Origin: Fallopia convolvulus
Taxonomy: Eukaryota > Streptophyta > Magnoliopsida > Caryophyllales > Polygonaceae
DNA length: 64,000 bases
Reading direction: 5' to 3'
Assembly: GCA_964016875.1 (NCBI GenBank)
Contig: OZ024737.1
Location: 37,325,683 to 37,389,682, forward strand
Position 1 is the stretch's first letter; every line of letters starts with the position of its first letter. Shown piece after piece: positions 1 to 10,752 of the stretch. The translations under genes and the position numbers were made by a program. A model generated the notes under the pieces. That model was given only the letters and a program-made list of their open reading frames with translations. It was not told the DNA's origin and made no database searches.

Positions 1-310
1 AAGCAATGGATGCCAAACGCAGCAACTCAATTTCCTACGGGCAGCGTTAGTCACCAAGAACGGCCTTGACCAGCTGCAAATTGTCACCTTCGATCTGGAT
101 CCGGGGAATGCCACATAAGGCGATGATCTCGGGGATCATAACAGACCGCCAACCAATCAGTCCTCTGTCGAAGTAGATGGGGGAGCCTGCAAAATCCCTA
201 AGAATGAATCCAAACGAGATCACACCATCCGCACACACTGCACCATCAAAATTCAATTTAATGTATTTCCCATTAGGTTTTGACCATTTGTTAAGAATTC
301 TTTCTCCCCC
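1..310 (-). pseudogene. RNase H domain fragment of a LINE-type element (cut by window edge)
   Basis: Reading the minus strand from about 310 gives a tryptophan and KP..G stretch followed by IKLNFDGAV, GFILRDFAGSPI and then CGIPRIQIEGDNLQLVKAV. This is the order of motifs in the plant RVT_3-type RNase H domain that ends many LINE-like elements (IKLNFDGA, then the glycine-rich strand, then the E-x-D-N region). The segment joining the two halves is shorter than usual, so I infer a deletion. The copy continues beyond the window start, so its 3' end and poly(A) are not visible. It is most likely a dead retroelement relic; a domesticated RNase H-like gene cannot be excluded from this fragment alone. 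Confidence 0.6.
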
Positions 311-984
311 AGCTCTCGCATAGTGAGTATGGAATTTTAGCTTATATAATAATATATATCCACCTATCTATTTACCTTCCTATCTATAAAGTTGTATTTT
401 TTTTAAGTAATCAATGTTAAATTCTTTTCCAATTCAATGTTAGCATTTTTTTTCTCCTTGAAATGGCCTTCGACATAAATGTAGGCTTAAGTGAGACTTT
501 TAAAATTGATTTTGCCTTTTCAACTTTCTATAAAATAAATAAATTAAGTGCAAAAGGTATTCATGTGATGATGTGAACGTATAAGAAACTAGGTTTGCAC
601 TTGCTACCGTGCCCCTTTAACTACTTATCTACCAACTTCATCTACTCAATACACATCTCAATTCAAACCTTGCCTCTTCACATTATGTAAATTTAATCCT
701 TCCTACATAATTAGTCCCTTTCTATTCCAAAGTCAGTTATAAAATGTATTGTTAATACGGAGTATACGAATATAATAAGAAAGCTTGATCATTTAGCTTA
801 CTTTGAAGAAATTAAATCCAAGCTTATACATCCACCAAACAAGTTGACCTTTTTGAGCACACACACCTCCCAACTTAAAATACCTCTTCAACTTAATTAA
901 CGTTAAAACACACCACTATAAATTCCATTTCCTTCCTTGAAAAAATCCAAAGGAGAACTTAAATACATAAGATCAACTAGTTGC
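311..984. other. AT-rich intergenic DNA
   Basis: No coding frame or repeat is supported here. A TATA-like CACTATAAATTCC near 912 lies about 70 bases before the ATG at 985 and could be the core promoter of the small first exon that follows. Confidence 0.4.
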
Positions 985-1155
985 ATGGATTCCGATATGG
1001 CTTTTGTGAAATTGGGTGATTGCTGCATCAATTCCAAATTGCCCACCTTGGTAATCTATTTTTTTCCCATTAATTTCTATTAAATCCTACAAATACACTT
1101 TGCATGCATTTTGTATTGTAGGAAAAGAAACACATGTTCTTACATTTTGAAACTA
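985..1155 (+). pseudogene. 5' fragment of an unrecognised gene, two short exons
   Basis: An ATG at 985 opens a 22-codon exon (MDSDMAFVKLGDCC at the start) ending at 1050 directly before GTAATC, a good donor. A TGTATTGTAG acceptor at 1121 leads into EKKHMFLHFET, which stays in frame. The reading frame then runs into the Stowaway-like element that starts at 1156 and stops soon after. The spacing from a TATA-like box at about 912, the clean intron and the in-frame join suggest a genuine 5' gene end that has been truncated. I do not recognise the protein, and no downstream exons are visible. Confidence 0.3.
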
Positions 1156-1236
1156 CTTCCTCCGCCCTATAATATTTATCCACTTTCCTTTGAAATTTAC
1201 AAAGAAAAGTGGACAAATATTATGAGACGGAGGGAG
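1156..1236. mobile_element. Stowaway-like MITE, very short copy
   Basis: The left end reads CTTCCTCCGCCCTATAATAT and the right end is its near-perfect reverse complement (ATATTATGAGACGGAGGGAG). Both are flanked by TA (1154-1155 and 1237-1238), the expected target duplication of Stowaway/Tc1-mariner MITEs. At 81 bp it is little more than two inverted repeats. Confidence 0.75.
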
Positions 1237-1238
1237 TA

Positions 1239-2626
1239 TATGAAAAGATCCAATATTGTCATATCAAAGTCATGGAATGTCAAAAGTAGAATGCCACAAA
1301 CCCATTGATATACTATGATTTACACAATCTCGATCAATGTTTCTTTTTACGCACTCAACACATTTAACAATGAAATATACTCCCTCCATCTCAATATGTA
1401 TGGGGTTTTAGCCTTACGCACACATATTAAGAAATAAATCCCACCTATATTGCACATCTGATCAAAGATATCAATGAAGAAGAAAAATCTCATCTAGATC
1501 GATCAAGCAAGTTTCTTGCAAGATCAACTAATTTTGTGTGCAATTTGGTCTCGATTGAGTCAATTTGAGCTCCATCATGGTGGAGAGAATTTAATTTAAA
1601 CAAAAATCAACATGAGATCGAATTAGCGATATTAACGTCGGCTGGGTTCTTAAGTTGGAGGTAGAGGAGAGATTTTTCGACGAATGCAAGCAGGATGAAA
1701 TTGATAAGAGCTTAAAAATAGTTCCAAGAGAGAGTAAGGGTGAAGAAGAGGCTAGGAAGAGCGCAAAGGTGACAAGGGACTAGAGGATGAAGAAGGTGTC
1801 GTGGTGTAGACAGCTTCTATGGGGTGTAGGCCTCCCAAAAGTATTGTTACTCTTGCTTCCGTTAGGATAAATTTAATTGCAGAAGTGTATGTCAATAATA
1901 TCGTCAATGCCCTCAAATGATGTAGGGTTTTAGCTTGCAAGTGGCAATGGAGTCAAGAGTCTCATTTGGTGACCTATGTATCTTTTATAATGGATAAAAT
2001 AAAATTTCTCAATTATCTCAAATAAATTGCTTCTTTTTATTAAAATTTTGTTTTCTAAAATCTATTGTATGAAAATGTTAGTCTACCTTTATGATTTATA
2101 TGCCAATTACTGATCACACTACATTAAGGAATCATATATTAAATTCATAAATGAATATAACAAAGTTACAAACTATATATTTATATTTTCATATTAATTT
2201 ACTACTTTTTTGTTATATTTCTTGAATTATCTTTATCATTCATTTTGAAAATAAATTATTTATTTTTATTTTAAAAACTATTATTCCATAATATATAAAA
2301 TTTGTATGAAACACAATATAGATATGTGAAAACTATAATTTAAAATTATAATCACCGCTCATTGAAAAGGAGGTAAGGGTGCAAAGACAATCAGGAGTGT
2401 TGGGTGGCTGACGACCAATCTTTCGACCTGATCCCCCTTAAAATCATACATATGGAACAAAATGCACTTAAAATATTTATAATTAAAGTAAGCATGAAAA
2501 ACATATAATTAAAATACTTAAATAAAATAACATATTTTTATGAAAAAAATTTAGCCTCGCCGCTAGTATGCATTATGCTTGTAAATTGTAAAAAAAATAA
2601 AATGCGTAAAAGTTGCTCAATAAATA
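1239..2626. other. AT-rich intergenic DNA with a solo Stowaway-like end
   Basis: TACTCCCTCCATCTCAATAT near 1379 resembles one Stowaway terminus, but no partner end was found nearby. The rest, including a slightly GC-richer patch at 1560-1970, contains no coding frame I can support. Confidence 0.35.
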
Positions 2627-2928
2627 CTATTCTCTCTGTTCTATAATGTTCGTCCTAAGGGACGGTTTTCACACAAATTAAGAAAATAAAGTGAAGAAAA
2701 AATAGTCAATAGAAATAGGAGAGAGAGTGTGATGCTGATGGATAGAGATGAAAAAAAAGAGAATTGGAAAAAAGAAAATGACTAAAATGAGTATTGGAAT
2801 AGATTTTTAATTGAATAATAGGAATAAATGTGATATTGAATGAGAGTAATATTGTATGAAAAATATATATATATAAAAAACAAGTGGACAAATATTTTAA
2901 GACAACGAAAAAGAAAACACGAAGGGAG
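2627..2928. mobile_element. Stowaway-like MITE (302 bp)
   Basis: The left end CTATTCTCTCTGTTCTATAA and the right end (reverse complement CTCCCTTCGTGTTTTC...) are diverged copies of the CTCCCTCCGT terminus, and TA dinucleotides flank both ends (2625-2626, 2929-2930). It lies immediately upstream of polyubiquitin-like locus A and so may form part of its promoter region. Confidence 0.6.
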
Positions 2929-2930
2929 TA

Positions 2931-3832
2931 GTACACTAGTACGTGCTCACTGCTCAGTACTCCCCACTCTACTCGAACACTCGATTAGTCGAAACGCTCC
3001 GCCTTCCAAGCTTTATTCGAAAAACTCCCCAAAAAATTAAACCAACAATCGAGGTTTATTCTCCTCTAATCGGCGGTTTTTCCATTTGCAGAGCTTATCA
3101 AGGTGAGTGCTACGACTGTTCATCTTCTTTCTGGTCCATCATCGCAAGAAATTTAGGGCTCTATTTTTGCGGTTTTTCTGAATAGTTAAATTTACTGTTA
3201 AAGAGTTGTGGAGTTCGTGTTTAATTGGACTCTTACAAATCGATTGTCCGAATTTGTTTATGCTAGATCGGGGACATTTTGTTTGTGCTGCGCAAATGAG
3301 TGAAATTTGCTTAGGTCATTAGGCTGTATTATCCAGTTTTGGTCATTTGCTTGATGTCACTTGTAAATTTGTACTGATCTTTCTTGAAGTTACAGGTTCT
3401 ATCAATAATGATGTATTCTTGTATAACCGCCCTATTATTAGTTAGTAGTTAGTATTCAGCATTAATTAAAGTCTTGATCAGGTATTTGTAACTATGCAAG
3501 ATCAGTACTGGTTATATAAGGCAAAAGCAAGTTAAGAGTGTACAACCTGTTATGCAATCCATGTAGAAACCCATAGCCTCATTGATTGTATGCTTTTTGG
3601 TTATCCATGATAGAATAACAATTTTACTACTGATCATTGTTTTACTATTCTCGTACTTCTATTTGCTGTCTCTAGTAATTGGTCAAATTAAATAGTTGAG
3701 TGTGTCATTCGCTGAATGAATGGAATGAAGCTTGCTCTTCTACTTTCATGTCTTCCGCATTCAGATTCAATTTCTTCTCTGTTCTTCAATCCCGAACTCA
3801 AGATTTCACATATTTGACTCATTACTATCCAG
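2931..3832 (+). promoter_or_regulatory. 5' leader exon and leader intron of polyubiquitin-like locus A
   Basis: A non-coding leader ends in ATCAAG followed by GTGAGT (donor at 3103). The matching acceptor, ACTATCCAG, ends at 3832 so that the ATG of locus A is the first base after the intron. An intron placed directly before the start codon is the classical layout of plant polyubiquitin genes, where it raises expression. The transcription start itself is not determinable by eye. Confidence 0.65.
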
Positions 3833-4819
3833 ATGCAAATCTTTGTCAAGACTAATACTGGTAAAACCATCACTCTGGAGTCCGGGAGATTTGATACAAT
3901 TGAGGATATGAAGCTCAAAATCCAGGCAATAGAAGGGCTCTCACCTGACCAGCAGAGGCTTATGTTTGGTGCAAAGCAGCTCGAGGACGCTTGGACTTTG
4001 GACGACTATAATATTCAGAAGGAATCCACGGTCTTCTTGGTGGTTAGAGCCGGGATGCAGATATTTGTGAAGACCATCATAGGCAGGATGAACATTGCTC
4101 TTGAGGTGACAAGGTTCGACACAATTGAAGATGTCAAGACCAAAATTCAGAACAAAGAGGGCATTCCAGTTGACGAACAAAGGCTAATTTTCGGTACTAC
4201 TTTTTTGGAAAATTGCAAGTGCCTGGCCGAGTATGACATCCAGAAGGGATCCACAATCCTCCTACTTACAAGTCTCAGGGGCAGTATGCCGATCTCAGTG
4301 GAGACCGTCACTGGCAAGATTATCAGCCTTGAGGTCGAGAGTTCAGACACTATTGAAAATGTCAAGACTATGATTTGGGACAAGGAATTGACTCCACCTG
4401 ACCAGCAGTGCCTAATGTTTGGTAGTAAGGTGCTGGAAGATAGCAGGACGTTGGCTGACTATGACATTCAGAAAGAATCGACCCTGCACCTCTTGCTTCG
4501 CTTCAGAGGCATTATGCAGATTTTTGTGAAGACCCACAATGACAAGAAGCCCATCAGTCTTGATGTGAAAAGATACGATAAGATTGAAACACTCAAGTCC
4601 AAAATTCAGGATAAAGAAGGCATTCCACCTCGTCACCAGAGGCTGATATTTGGTAATAGGGAGTTGGAAGATGGCAAGACCTTGGCTGATTGTAACATCC
4701 AGGAGGATTTCACCATCCTCCTAGTACTCGGTGTCAGGGACGTTATGCAGATCTTGGTGAAGACTGAAGACCTCCAAAGGCAACAACTAGGTCTAGGTTG
4801 GAGTAGAATTGGGAGATGA
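3833..4819 (+). CDS. Polyubiquitin-like protein, locus A (four diverged ubiquitin-fold units plus a truncated fifth)
   Basis: The 328-residue frame is a head-to-tail string of ubiquitin-fold units of about 75-77 residues. Each starts with MQIFVKT or a variant (MPISVET, MQILVKT) and carries the DTIE..K.KIQ helix, the QRL[IM]FG strand (ubiquitin 41-47) and TLADYNIQ (ubiquitin 55-62). Unit 1 keeps a Lys at the position of K48; unit 2 has Thr. The fifth unit stops after about 23 residues in an unrelated tail. Junctions read VRAG/M, LRGS/M, FRGI/M and VRDV/M, so none keeps the RGG that deubiquitinases cut. The ATG follows directly on the leader-intron acceptor. Known plant polyubiquitins encode identical units; these are only partly alike, so this is a diverged paralogue. 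It may be expressed as an uncleaved multi-domain protein, or be a pseudogene not yet broken. It is the only coding locus of the cluster on the plus strand. Confidence 0.8.
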   Translation: MQIFVKTNTGKTITLESGRFDTIEDMKLKIQAIEGLSPDQQRLMFGAKQLEDAWTLDDYNIQKESTVFLVVRAGMQIFVKTIIGRMNIALEVTRFDTIEDVKTKIQNKEGIPVDEQRLIFGTTFLENCKCLAEYDIQKGSTILLLTSLRGSMPISVETVTGKIISLEVESSDTIENVKTMIWDKELTPPDQQCLMFGSKVLEDSRTLADYDIQKESTLHLLLRFRGIMQIFVKTHNDKKPISLDVKRYDKIETLKSKIQDKEGIPPRHQRLIFGNRELEDGKTLADCNIQEDFTILLVLGVRDVMQILVKTEDLQRQQLGLGWSRIGR

Positions 4820-5904
4820 AATAGAATTGCAAAGCTATAATATTCAATAGGGAAGATGAAGTATTTTGCACGTAATACTCAGACTATGACGTACGTTAAG
4901 AGCATTAATGTTTTGTGTAGGCTTATGGTAAACTTTTGGAATTGTGTTTTTTGGTTTTTGCGGTGGCAAGGTAGTTTCTCTTGTTTGGTTGTCTACTCTT
5001 GCATATTGTTGTACTGATGATGTGGGCTGAAGCTTGTGAACAAGTAATGCTACTGGAGAATAGCTATTTTTGTGAATGGAAGTGAGTTTCCTTTGCACAT
5101 TAAATTTCTTAAGTTATTATCTTTTCCAACTTCAGCTATTTATCTTCCCTCTCCAACTACTCACTGGAAATCCTTTCAGTTTTATTTTCAAACTACTTCC
5201 AAATCTTCACAAAATAAGTTCCTAGCATGTTAGCACTCTTCAAGTCTTCATTTCATCTTTTAGGTTCTGATTTCCATGATAGCAAGTTTTGCACTTTCTG
5301 GATTAGTTGAAAACTTGTACTTACCGATCAAGTTGATCAGTTTCATTCGGTTCTTGCGAATCAATTATTCGTGTTTCGTCCTAATTTACAGATTAATTCT
5401 CGCGATGACTGTTTGTTTAGATTAATTTGCAGTGCTTGGTTTGTATGATTTGATGCTTGTGGCTGTCGAGTATTGCCATTCAACAATGTGGTCAAGTTTT
5501 TATGCTTAAGAGACGGAACTGTGAATTTGCTGCATGCATATTGCAAATGAGTGAACATTGTTTTAATTCACAAAGCTGTCCTTGTACCGTCTATTGCTTG
5601 ATGTAAGTTTTTGATTTGTACTTTCATTCAGGAGAAGTGCGCAGATCTTAATAAAGAGCATCATCCTCGACGATGAATCTTCATTCACTCTTTTCTCATA
5701 GTTTGATATTATGTGTTTGCATAATTTTTTGGCAGCTGATGCATTTTTCTGAATGCAACGGCCAACGGGTTTCTTGCACATTATATTCATTGAGATCACT
5801 TGGCTCCAAATTAGGAATTCTGCATTTGCAACAGAGTCTGCTGCTTTATCCCCCAAAAATAAAAATCATATGAAACTGTTTGTTATTTGAGAAAACTATT
5901 GAGG
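4820..5904 (+). other. 3' flank of locus A and decayed leader-like sequence of relic B
   Basis: No coding frame is supported. The stretch from about 5350 to 5620 resembles the leader intron of locus A: both contain GCAAATGAGTGA, CTTGATGT and TTTGTACT in the same order. This suggests that locus A and its leader were duplicated in tandem, giving relic B downstream. Confidence 0.45.
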
Positions 5905-5917
5905 GAGGAATTTGATC

Positions 5918-6125
5918 AGAATCATCACTCTGGATATTGAGAGCTCAATTGAGGATGTCAAGTCCTAAATCCATGACAAAGAAGGGAACCTAAGTCTCGT
6001 CTTCGGAAGAAAGCAACGGCTAGCTCACTATGAATGACATCCAAAAGGAATCGACTCTCCCCAAAGAGGCGGGATGCAGATCTGATCTTCGTCAAAACCT
6101 TGAACCGGCAAGATGACGAAAAGAA
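5918..6125 (+). pseudogene. Relic B: decayed ubiquitin-fold unit
   Basis: On the plus strand, frame from about 5914, the translation reads IITLDIESS, IEDVKS, stop, IHDKEGN, LVFGRKQ, LAHYE, stop and then GGMQI at the start of another unit. The order matches ubiquitin residues 13-63 and a unit junction, with several in-frame stops and small deletions. Together with the leader-like sequence upstream, it is the remains of a tandem duplicate of locus A. Notably the junction GG-MQI is still visible here. Confidence 0.7.
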
Positions 6126-6282
6126 TCAAACACAATTGAAAACAAGTGATGCTATGTACCGTGTTTTTGATTCTCTGACTTGTTTTGGCTCCAATTCTCA
6201 GGTCTTGTGTTTTACGTGACAACTTTTGCTTGATTGAATAACACTAGTTAAGTTATGGGTAATCTGTTGTCAGGCACAGCTT

Positions 6283-7374
6283 GATTATTTTTCGGATATT
6301 TCGCACGGTAACCTTGAGTTACGACATTATTCATGAGATGTACTCAAGTTTAGCATTATTTACACGGTAACCCTCAATTTATATACGAAATTTGCAAAAT
6401 AACCTTAAGGTTTAAACGAAATTTATTAAATAACCAAAAAGGTTAAAAACTTAAAATTACATTTAACTATTTAATTTATTAAAAAAAAAAAAACTTAAAC
6501 TTAAATAATAAAAAATATAAACAAAATAAAAAAGTGAAAATTAGAAAATTAAAAAAAAAAAACTAAAAAAACTAAAAATAAAAAATTCAAAAAGGTTTAA
6601 AATTTGTAAACTATAATTTTATCAATTATAGTAATATGAAAGTTTTTATTTAAATAATTTTTTTTCAATGTTTATTATATTTTTTCATTATAAATTAATT
6701 AATTAAACATATTAAACAGAAATATTTTGTCACGTATTTGATTTATACAAGTATCTTAAAATTTTTTTTTTTGTTAATGGCCAGTTGACCTGAGTACCTG
6801 AAGAATAGAAATTTAATGTTTCTTTTAACAAGCAAAACCGATCACCAAATTTTTTTGTTTGATATGTTTAATTAGTAAACTTTCTTTTTGGGTAGAAATA
6901 ATTAGTAAACTTTCTGTGGTCAATTGGCCATCGACAAAAAAAATCATATTACGGTACTGGATTAAATCAAATTTTAAAAAATTTAAACCTTTTTTAAATT
7001 TTGAAATTTATTTAAATTTTCTTATTTTTATTTGTTTTTTAGTTTTCTTTATTTTTGTTTTTTCAGTTTTTGTATTTTAATTTATTTTTTAATATTTAAT
7101 TTTGAATTTTGAATTTTGAATTTTGAATTTTTATATTTTGTATTTTGTATTTTCTTAAAATTTTAAAGTTTTATAATTTTTTAATAAATTAAATAGTTAA
7201 ATGTAATTTTAACCTTTTTGGTTATTTGACATATTTCGTTTGAACTTCAAGGTTACTTTGTGAATTTCGTATACAACTCAAGGTTACCGTGTAAATTATG
7301 CTAAACTTTAGTACACCTCATAAATAATGTCATAACTCAGGGTTACTGTGTTAAATTTCCGAAAAAAAATCATC
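6283..7374. mobile_element. Non-autonomous element with about 250-bp terminal inverted repeats
   Basis: The left 250 bp and the reverse complement of the right 250 bp align along their whole length. Shared blocks include GATTATTTTTCGGA at the tip, CACGGTAACC, ACGACATTATTCATGAG and AACCAAAAAGGTTAAAA. The core is nearly pure A/T. Long inverted repeats with no coding capacity fit a Mutator-type or foldback MITE. I could not find a convincing target duplication, so the exact ends and superfamily are uncertain. Confidence 0.65.
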
Positions 7375-8126
7375 TTCCTTAACAAGTACGACTCTTTTTT
7401 TTTTTTTTTTTTTGATCAGGAACTCTTTTTGGTTTATTTTTTTAGGGTCAAAATATGACTTTAGAATGTTTACATGTCACTTTTTACCACTATATAAATA
7501 AACCTCCTTGAACAAAAAGAACCTATAAATAAACCTCACATTTAAATACTTGTTTTAAATTTGAAAAAAAAAAACTTATTTTAAGCTATCTAAATAACAA
7601 ACTTAGTGAAATAAAACTTATTTTGTGCTGAAATAGTGAAATCCCTTTTGCTTAATTAATTTCATAACCTTCTACCAAAAAAAAAAATTAATTTCATAAC
7701 CTGCATTTGATGAAAGTTGTTAAAAAGGTTACAACAACATTTTTATCGCCATTAATAAATTGCGCTCTTTACGTGTGAATTGGTAATAGATGAAAACGAC
7801 CAACGAGATTCAATCGAAAACTTGACGATCGAATAATCAATCACCGCCCCTCTCAAACGTTTCATTTTTCTTCCAAAATCAATCTCTCCCGAGATACTCT
7901 TGATACTTGTTTTCAAGGCTTTCTCTTGATTCTGTTTCGGATCCTACGTCCTTTGTGCGAATTAAAAAGTTGGATACAAATTATATGAGATGAGATCTGA
8001 GCCAGGCCCTGAGAAAAGGATCTTCTTACCTATATCTCCTAGATTTTGTTCTGATTTAACTTTCAAGGGCACCCATCCATCATCACTGGTGTGTGTTTTC
8101 GGACATCAGTAGTGCCCCCGTCCACA
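7375..8126. promoter_or_regulatory. Upstream region of the MFS transporter gene
   Basis: AT-rich DNA with a long T-run (about 7396-7413). A GC-richer leader-like stretch from roughly 7800 precedes the ATG at 8127. No defined promoter element can be assigned. Confidence 0.3.
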
Positions 8127-10012
8127 ATGAAGTACGTCCAATACTCTCCTAGCTTTCCTTATCTTTTCAGTTTCTTTTGCTTTTAATCATTATATATCTC
8201 CTTGGCTGGTGGTTTTATTTTCCAGCTGATGGGGAAATTGAAAAAGAATGTCATTGGCTGTTAGTATTAATTTGACCCTCTTTTGGGTAATTTCTGAAAT
8301 GATGGAAGTCGCTTGCACTACAGCTGTGTACTCAATGAAAAAGAAATAGAGGAATCAGTTATGATAGTATGTCATACTGCTTATTTATGTCTAAAGAAAG
8401 ATTTAATTCGCCTATAGTACCTGAAAAAAGTGACCAATCAAGCACAAAGTGCAAATGTTGATGTTAATTCTAGGCTTAAATTTCCTAGCTATATTAATTA
8501 GTTTCATTTGGGCATGCCTTTTTAAGAGACTAGTTGAACAATATTAATGTTCATGTAATTGTGGATGAACTAGCTAGCTAGCAAGAAACTCACTGGTGAC
8601 ATAAATTTGATCTTGACAGACCTGCAAGAAAGCACATTGGGATATCCGTGTCCCTCATTCTGATCAACCTAGCTGCAATACTGGAGCGCGCTGACGAGAA
8701 CCTCCTGCCAGCAGTGTACAAAGAAGTGAGCGAGACCTTCAAGGTGGGGCCCTCTGATCTAGGTTACCTGACATTCATCTTGAAATTCGTGCAAGGACTC
8801 GCGTCGCCCTTGGCCGGTGTGCTTGTGATCCACTACGACAGGCCCACGACTCTTGCCATGGGCACTGTATTCTGGGCAGTCTCAACCGGGGCGGTTGGGG
8901 TCTGCCAGCGGTTCTCGCAGGTGCTGTTTTGGAGGGCGCTTAACGGAGTCGGGTTAGCGATCGTGATCCCGGCTTTGCAGTCGTTTGTAGCCGACAGCTA
9001 CGCCGATGCTGGGAGAGGGACCGGGTTCGGGATGCTGAGCCTAGTTGGCAACCTGGGCGGGATCGGAGGTGGCGTTCTGGCCACGCTTATGGCTGCCCAT
9101 GACTACTGGGGAATCCCCGGCTGGAGATTTGCTTTCATCATGATGGCTGCCCTCAGCATTGTGATTGGTTGCCTTATTTTCTTCTTTGTGGTAGACCCAG
9201 TCCCGGGGAGAGCATCTAGAGTACTCCCAGTACTCGGCGCTGGGAGTTCATCCGGATCCATCTCTACTGTTTGGCACGAGTCGTGGACGGCCATAAACGC
9301 CGTGGCCAGGGTGCAGACGTTTCAGGTTATCGTGTCGCAGGGGCTCGTGGGGTCTCTGCCCTGGACGGCCATGGTGTTCTTCACCATGTGGTTTGAGCTC
9401 ATCGGATTCGATCACAACCGCTCAGCGGCGCTCCTCAGCATCTTTGCTTTCGGATCAGCCATGGGATCTTTCATGGGAGGGGTGATTGCGGACAGGATCT
9501 CGCGCGCCTACCCTTACTCGGGCCGGATAATGTGTGCACAGTTTAGCGCCTTCATGGGCATCCCCTTCTCGTGGTTCCTCCTGACAGTCATCCCCCAGAC
9601 AGTCGCCAGCTGGCTGACGTACGCCGCCACACTCCTCCTGATGGGCCTCATCATCAGCTGGAACGGCTCAGCCGCCAACGCGCCCATGTTTGCGGAGGTG
9701 GTCCCCACCAAGCACAGGACTATGATCTACGCCTTTGACCGGGCACTTGAGGGCTCCTTCTCTTCCTTTGCCGCCCCTCTTGTCGGGATCCTGGCCGAGA
9801 ACATCTATGGATACAATCCCGAGTCAGTGAAGCCTGACTCGGCTTCTGTCAAGGAGGCTTTCGCTCTCTCCAGGGGGCTTCTCTCCATGATGGCCGTCCC
9901 CTTCGGTTTGTGCTGCCTTTTTTACTCCCCCTTGTATGTCATTTTTAAGAGGGATAGAGAGAATGCGAGGCTTGCTACTCTCAAGGAGAATGACTCTATT
10001 GTTTCATCATGA
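8127..10012 (+). CDS. Major facilitator superfamily transporter (plant UNE2/spinster-like group)
   Basis: Two exons. Exon 1 is only ATGAA (8127-8131), followed by donor GTACGT. The acceptor TTGACAG ends at 8619 and exon 2 runs 8620-10012, giving MKPARKHIGISVSLILINLA and 465 residues, normal for an MFS protein. Visible signs are alternating hydrophobic segments consistent with about 12 membrane spans, the motif-A-like loop GGVIADRISR between the later helices, and an early ERADENLLPAVYKEV motif. That motif is typical of the plant group that includes UNE2 (At1g78130) and relatives, distantly similar to spinster-type carriers. The substrate is not known. The exon is strikingly GC-rich next to its AT-rich flanks and has no internal break. 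The ATG at 8648 would be internal; the five-base first exon explains the conserved N terminus better. It stands alone with no co-oriented partner. Confidence 0.85.
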
Positions 10013-10752
10013 TCCAGATAGATAGATGGATCGTGATATTCATATTTCTTTCCCTTTTCCTTATGTTTCTCTTCCAAAATCATATAAAAGTAGTTAGTGT
10101 AGCATGATGTTGGATGCTTAAATAAATGTTATGTGACATAAGTAGTAAGTAGTTAAAAGTATAAGTACTTATTTGATTAAATACAAAAAGTATATTTTTT
10201 TTAATAAGGAAAGGAATTCAAAAACCAAACAAAACTGTAGTTTGAGAGACCGAGATGAAACTCGGTAGTCGAAAAGACCGACAACAATGAAACCCAAAAG
10301 TAACCTAACAAATCCAACAAAACAAAAAGAAAACAAAGTAGACAATCCGCAAACTCCAACGAAGCCGAGAGACATGAGTCCATGAATGAGAAAGCACTTC
10401 GGAGAGACATGGTACCACATATCTATATTTAATTCTTCAACCCTCATCACCGCTACCACAAAATGCAAGAGCAGAAAACTAAACAAGAGAATATACCTTG
10501 GCACAACGAAACCCAAAAAACATAAATTTAGCTTTTTTACCATAAGCCTACCAAAAACAACTTCACGCAAACAGAAAATACTCCTAACCTAGATTGTAGT
10601 TTGTATTACTTCTTTATTAAATAGCTCATCTTTCTTCATGGCCCTTGAAAATAATAATTAAACTTTTCTAAAGACTGGTATATCTCCAAACTATTGGTTG
10701 TTGAGTTTCCATAAGTAGACGTACGGTGGATTCATTCTTGATCATATAGTGA
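10013..10752 (-). other. Flank between the MFS gene and polyubiquitin-like locus C
   Basis: Contains the 3' ends of both converging genes. The stretch from about 10190 to 10620 resembles the 3' flanks of loci F, H and I (for example AACTACTTC...CTAATCTAGATTGT), supporting duplication of the loci with their downstream DNA. Confidence 0.4.

Noticed and set aside
3833..4819. Calling locus A a normal polyubiquitin gene
   Set aside because: Units differ from each other and from ubiquitin at many positions, and no junction has Gly-Gly; normal plant polyubiquitins have identical, processable units.
6283..7374. Assigning the foldback element to Mutator by target duplication
   Set aside because: The bases beside the two ends (CACAGCTT and TTCCTTAAC) do not match, so the superfamily is left open.
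10169..10570. 133-codon hydrophobic minus-strand frame
   Set aside because: Lies in the conserved 3' flank shared by several polyubiquitin-like loci, has no homologous frame there and resembles no family; treated as chance.
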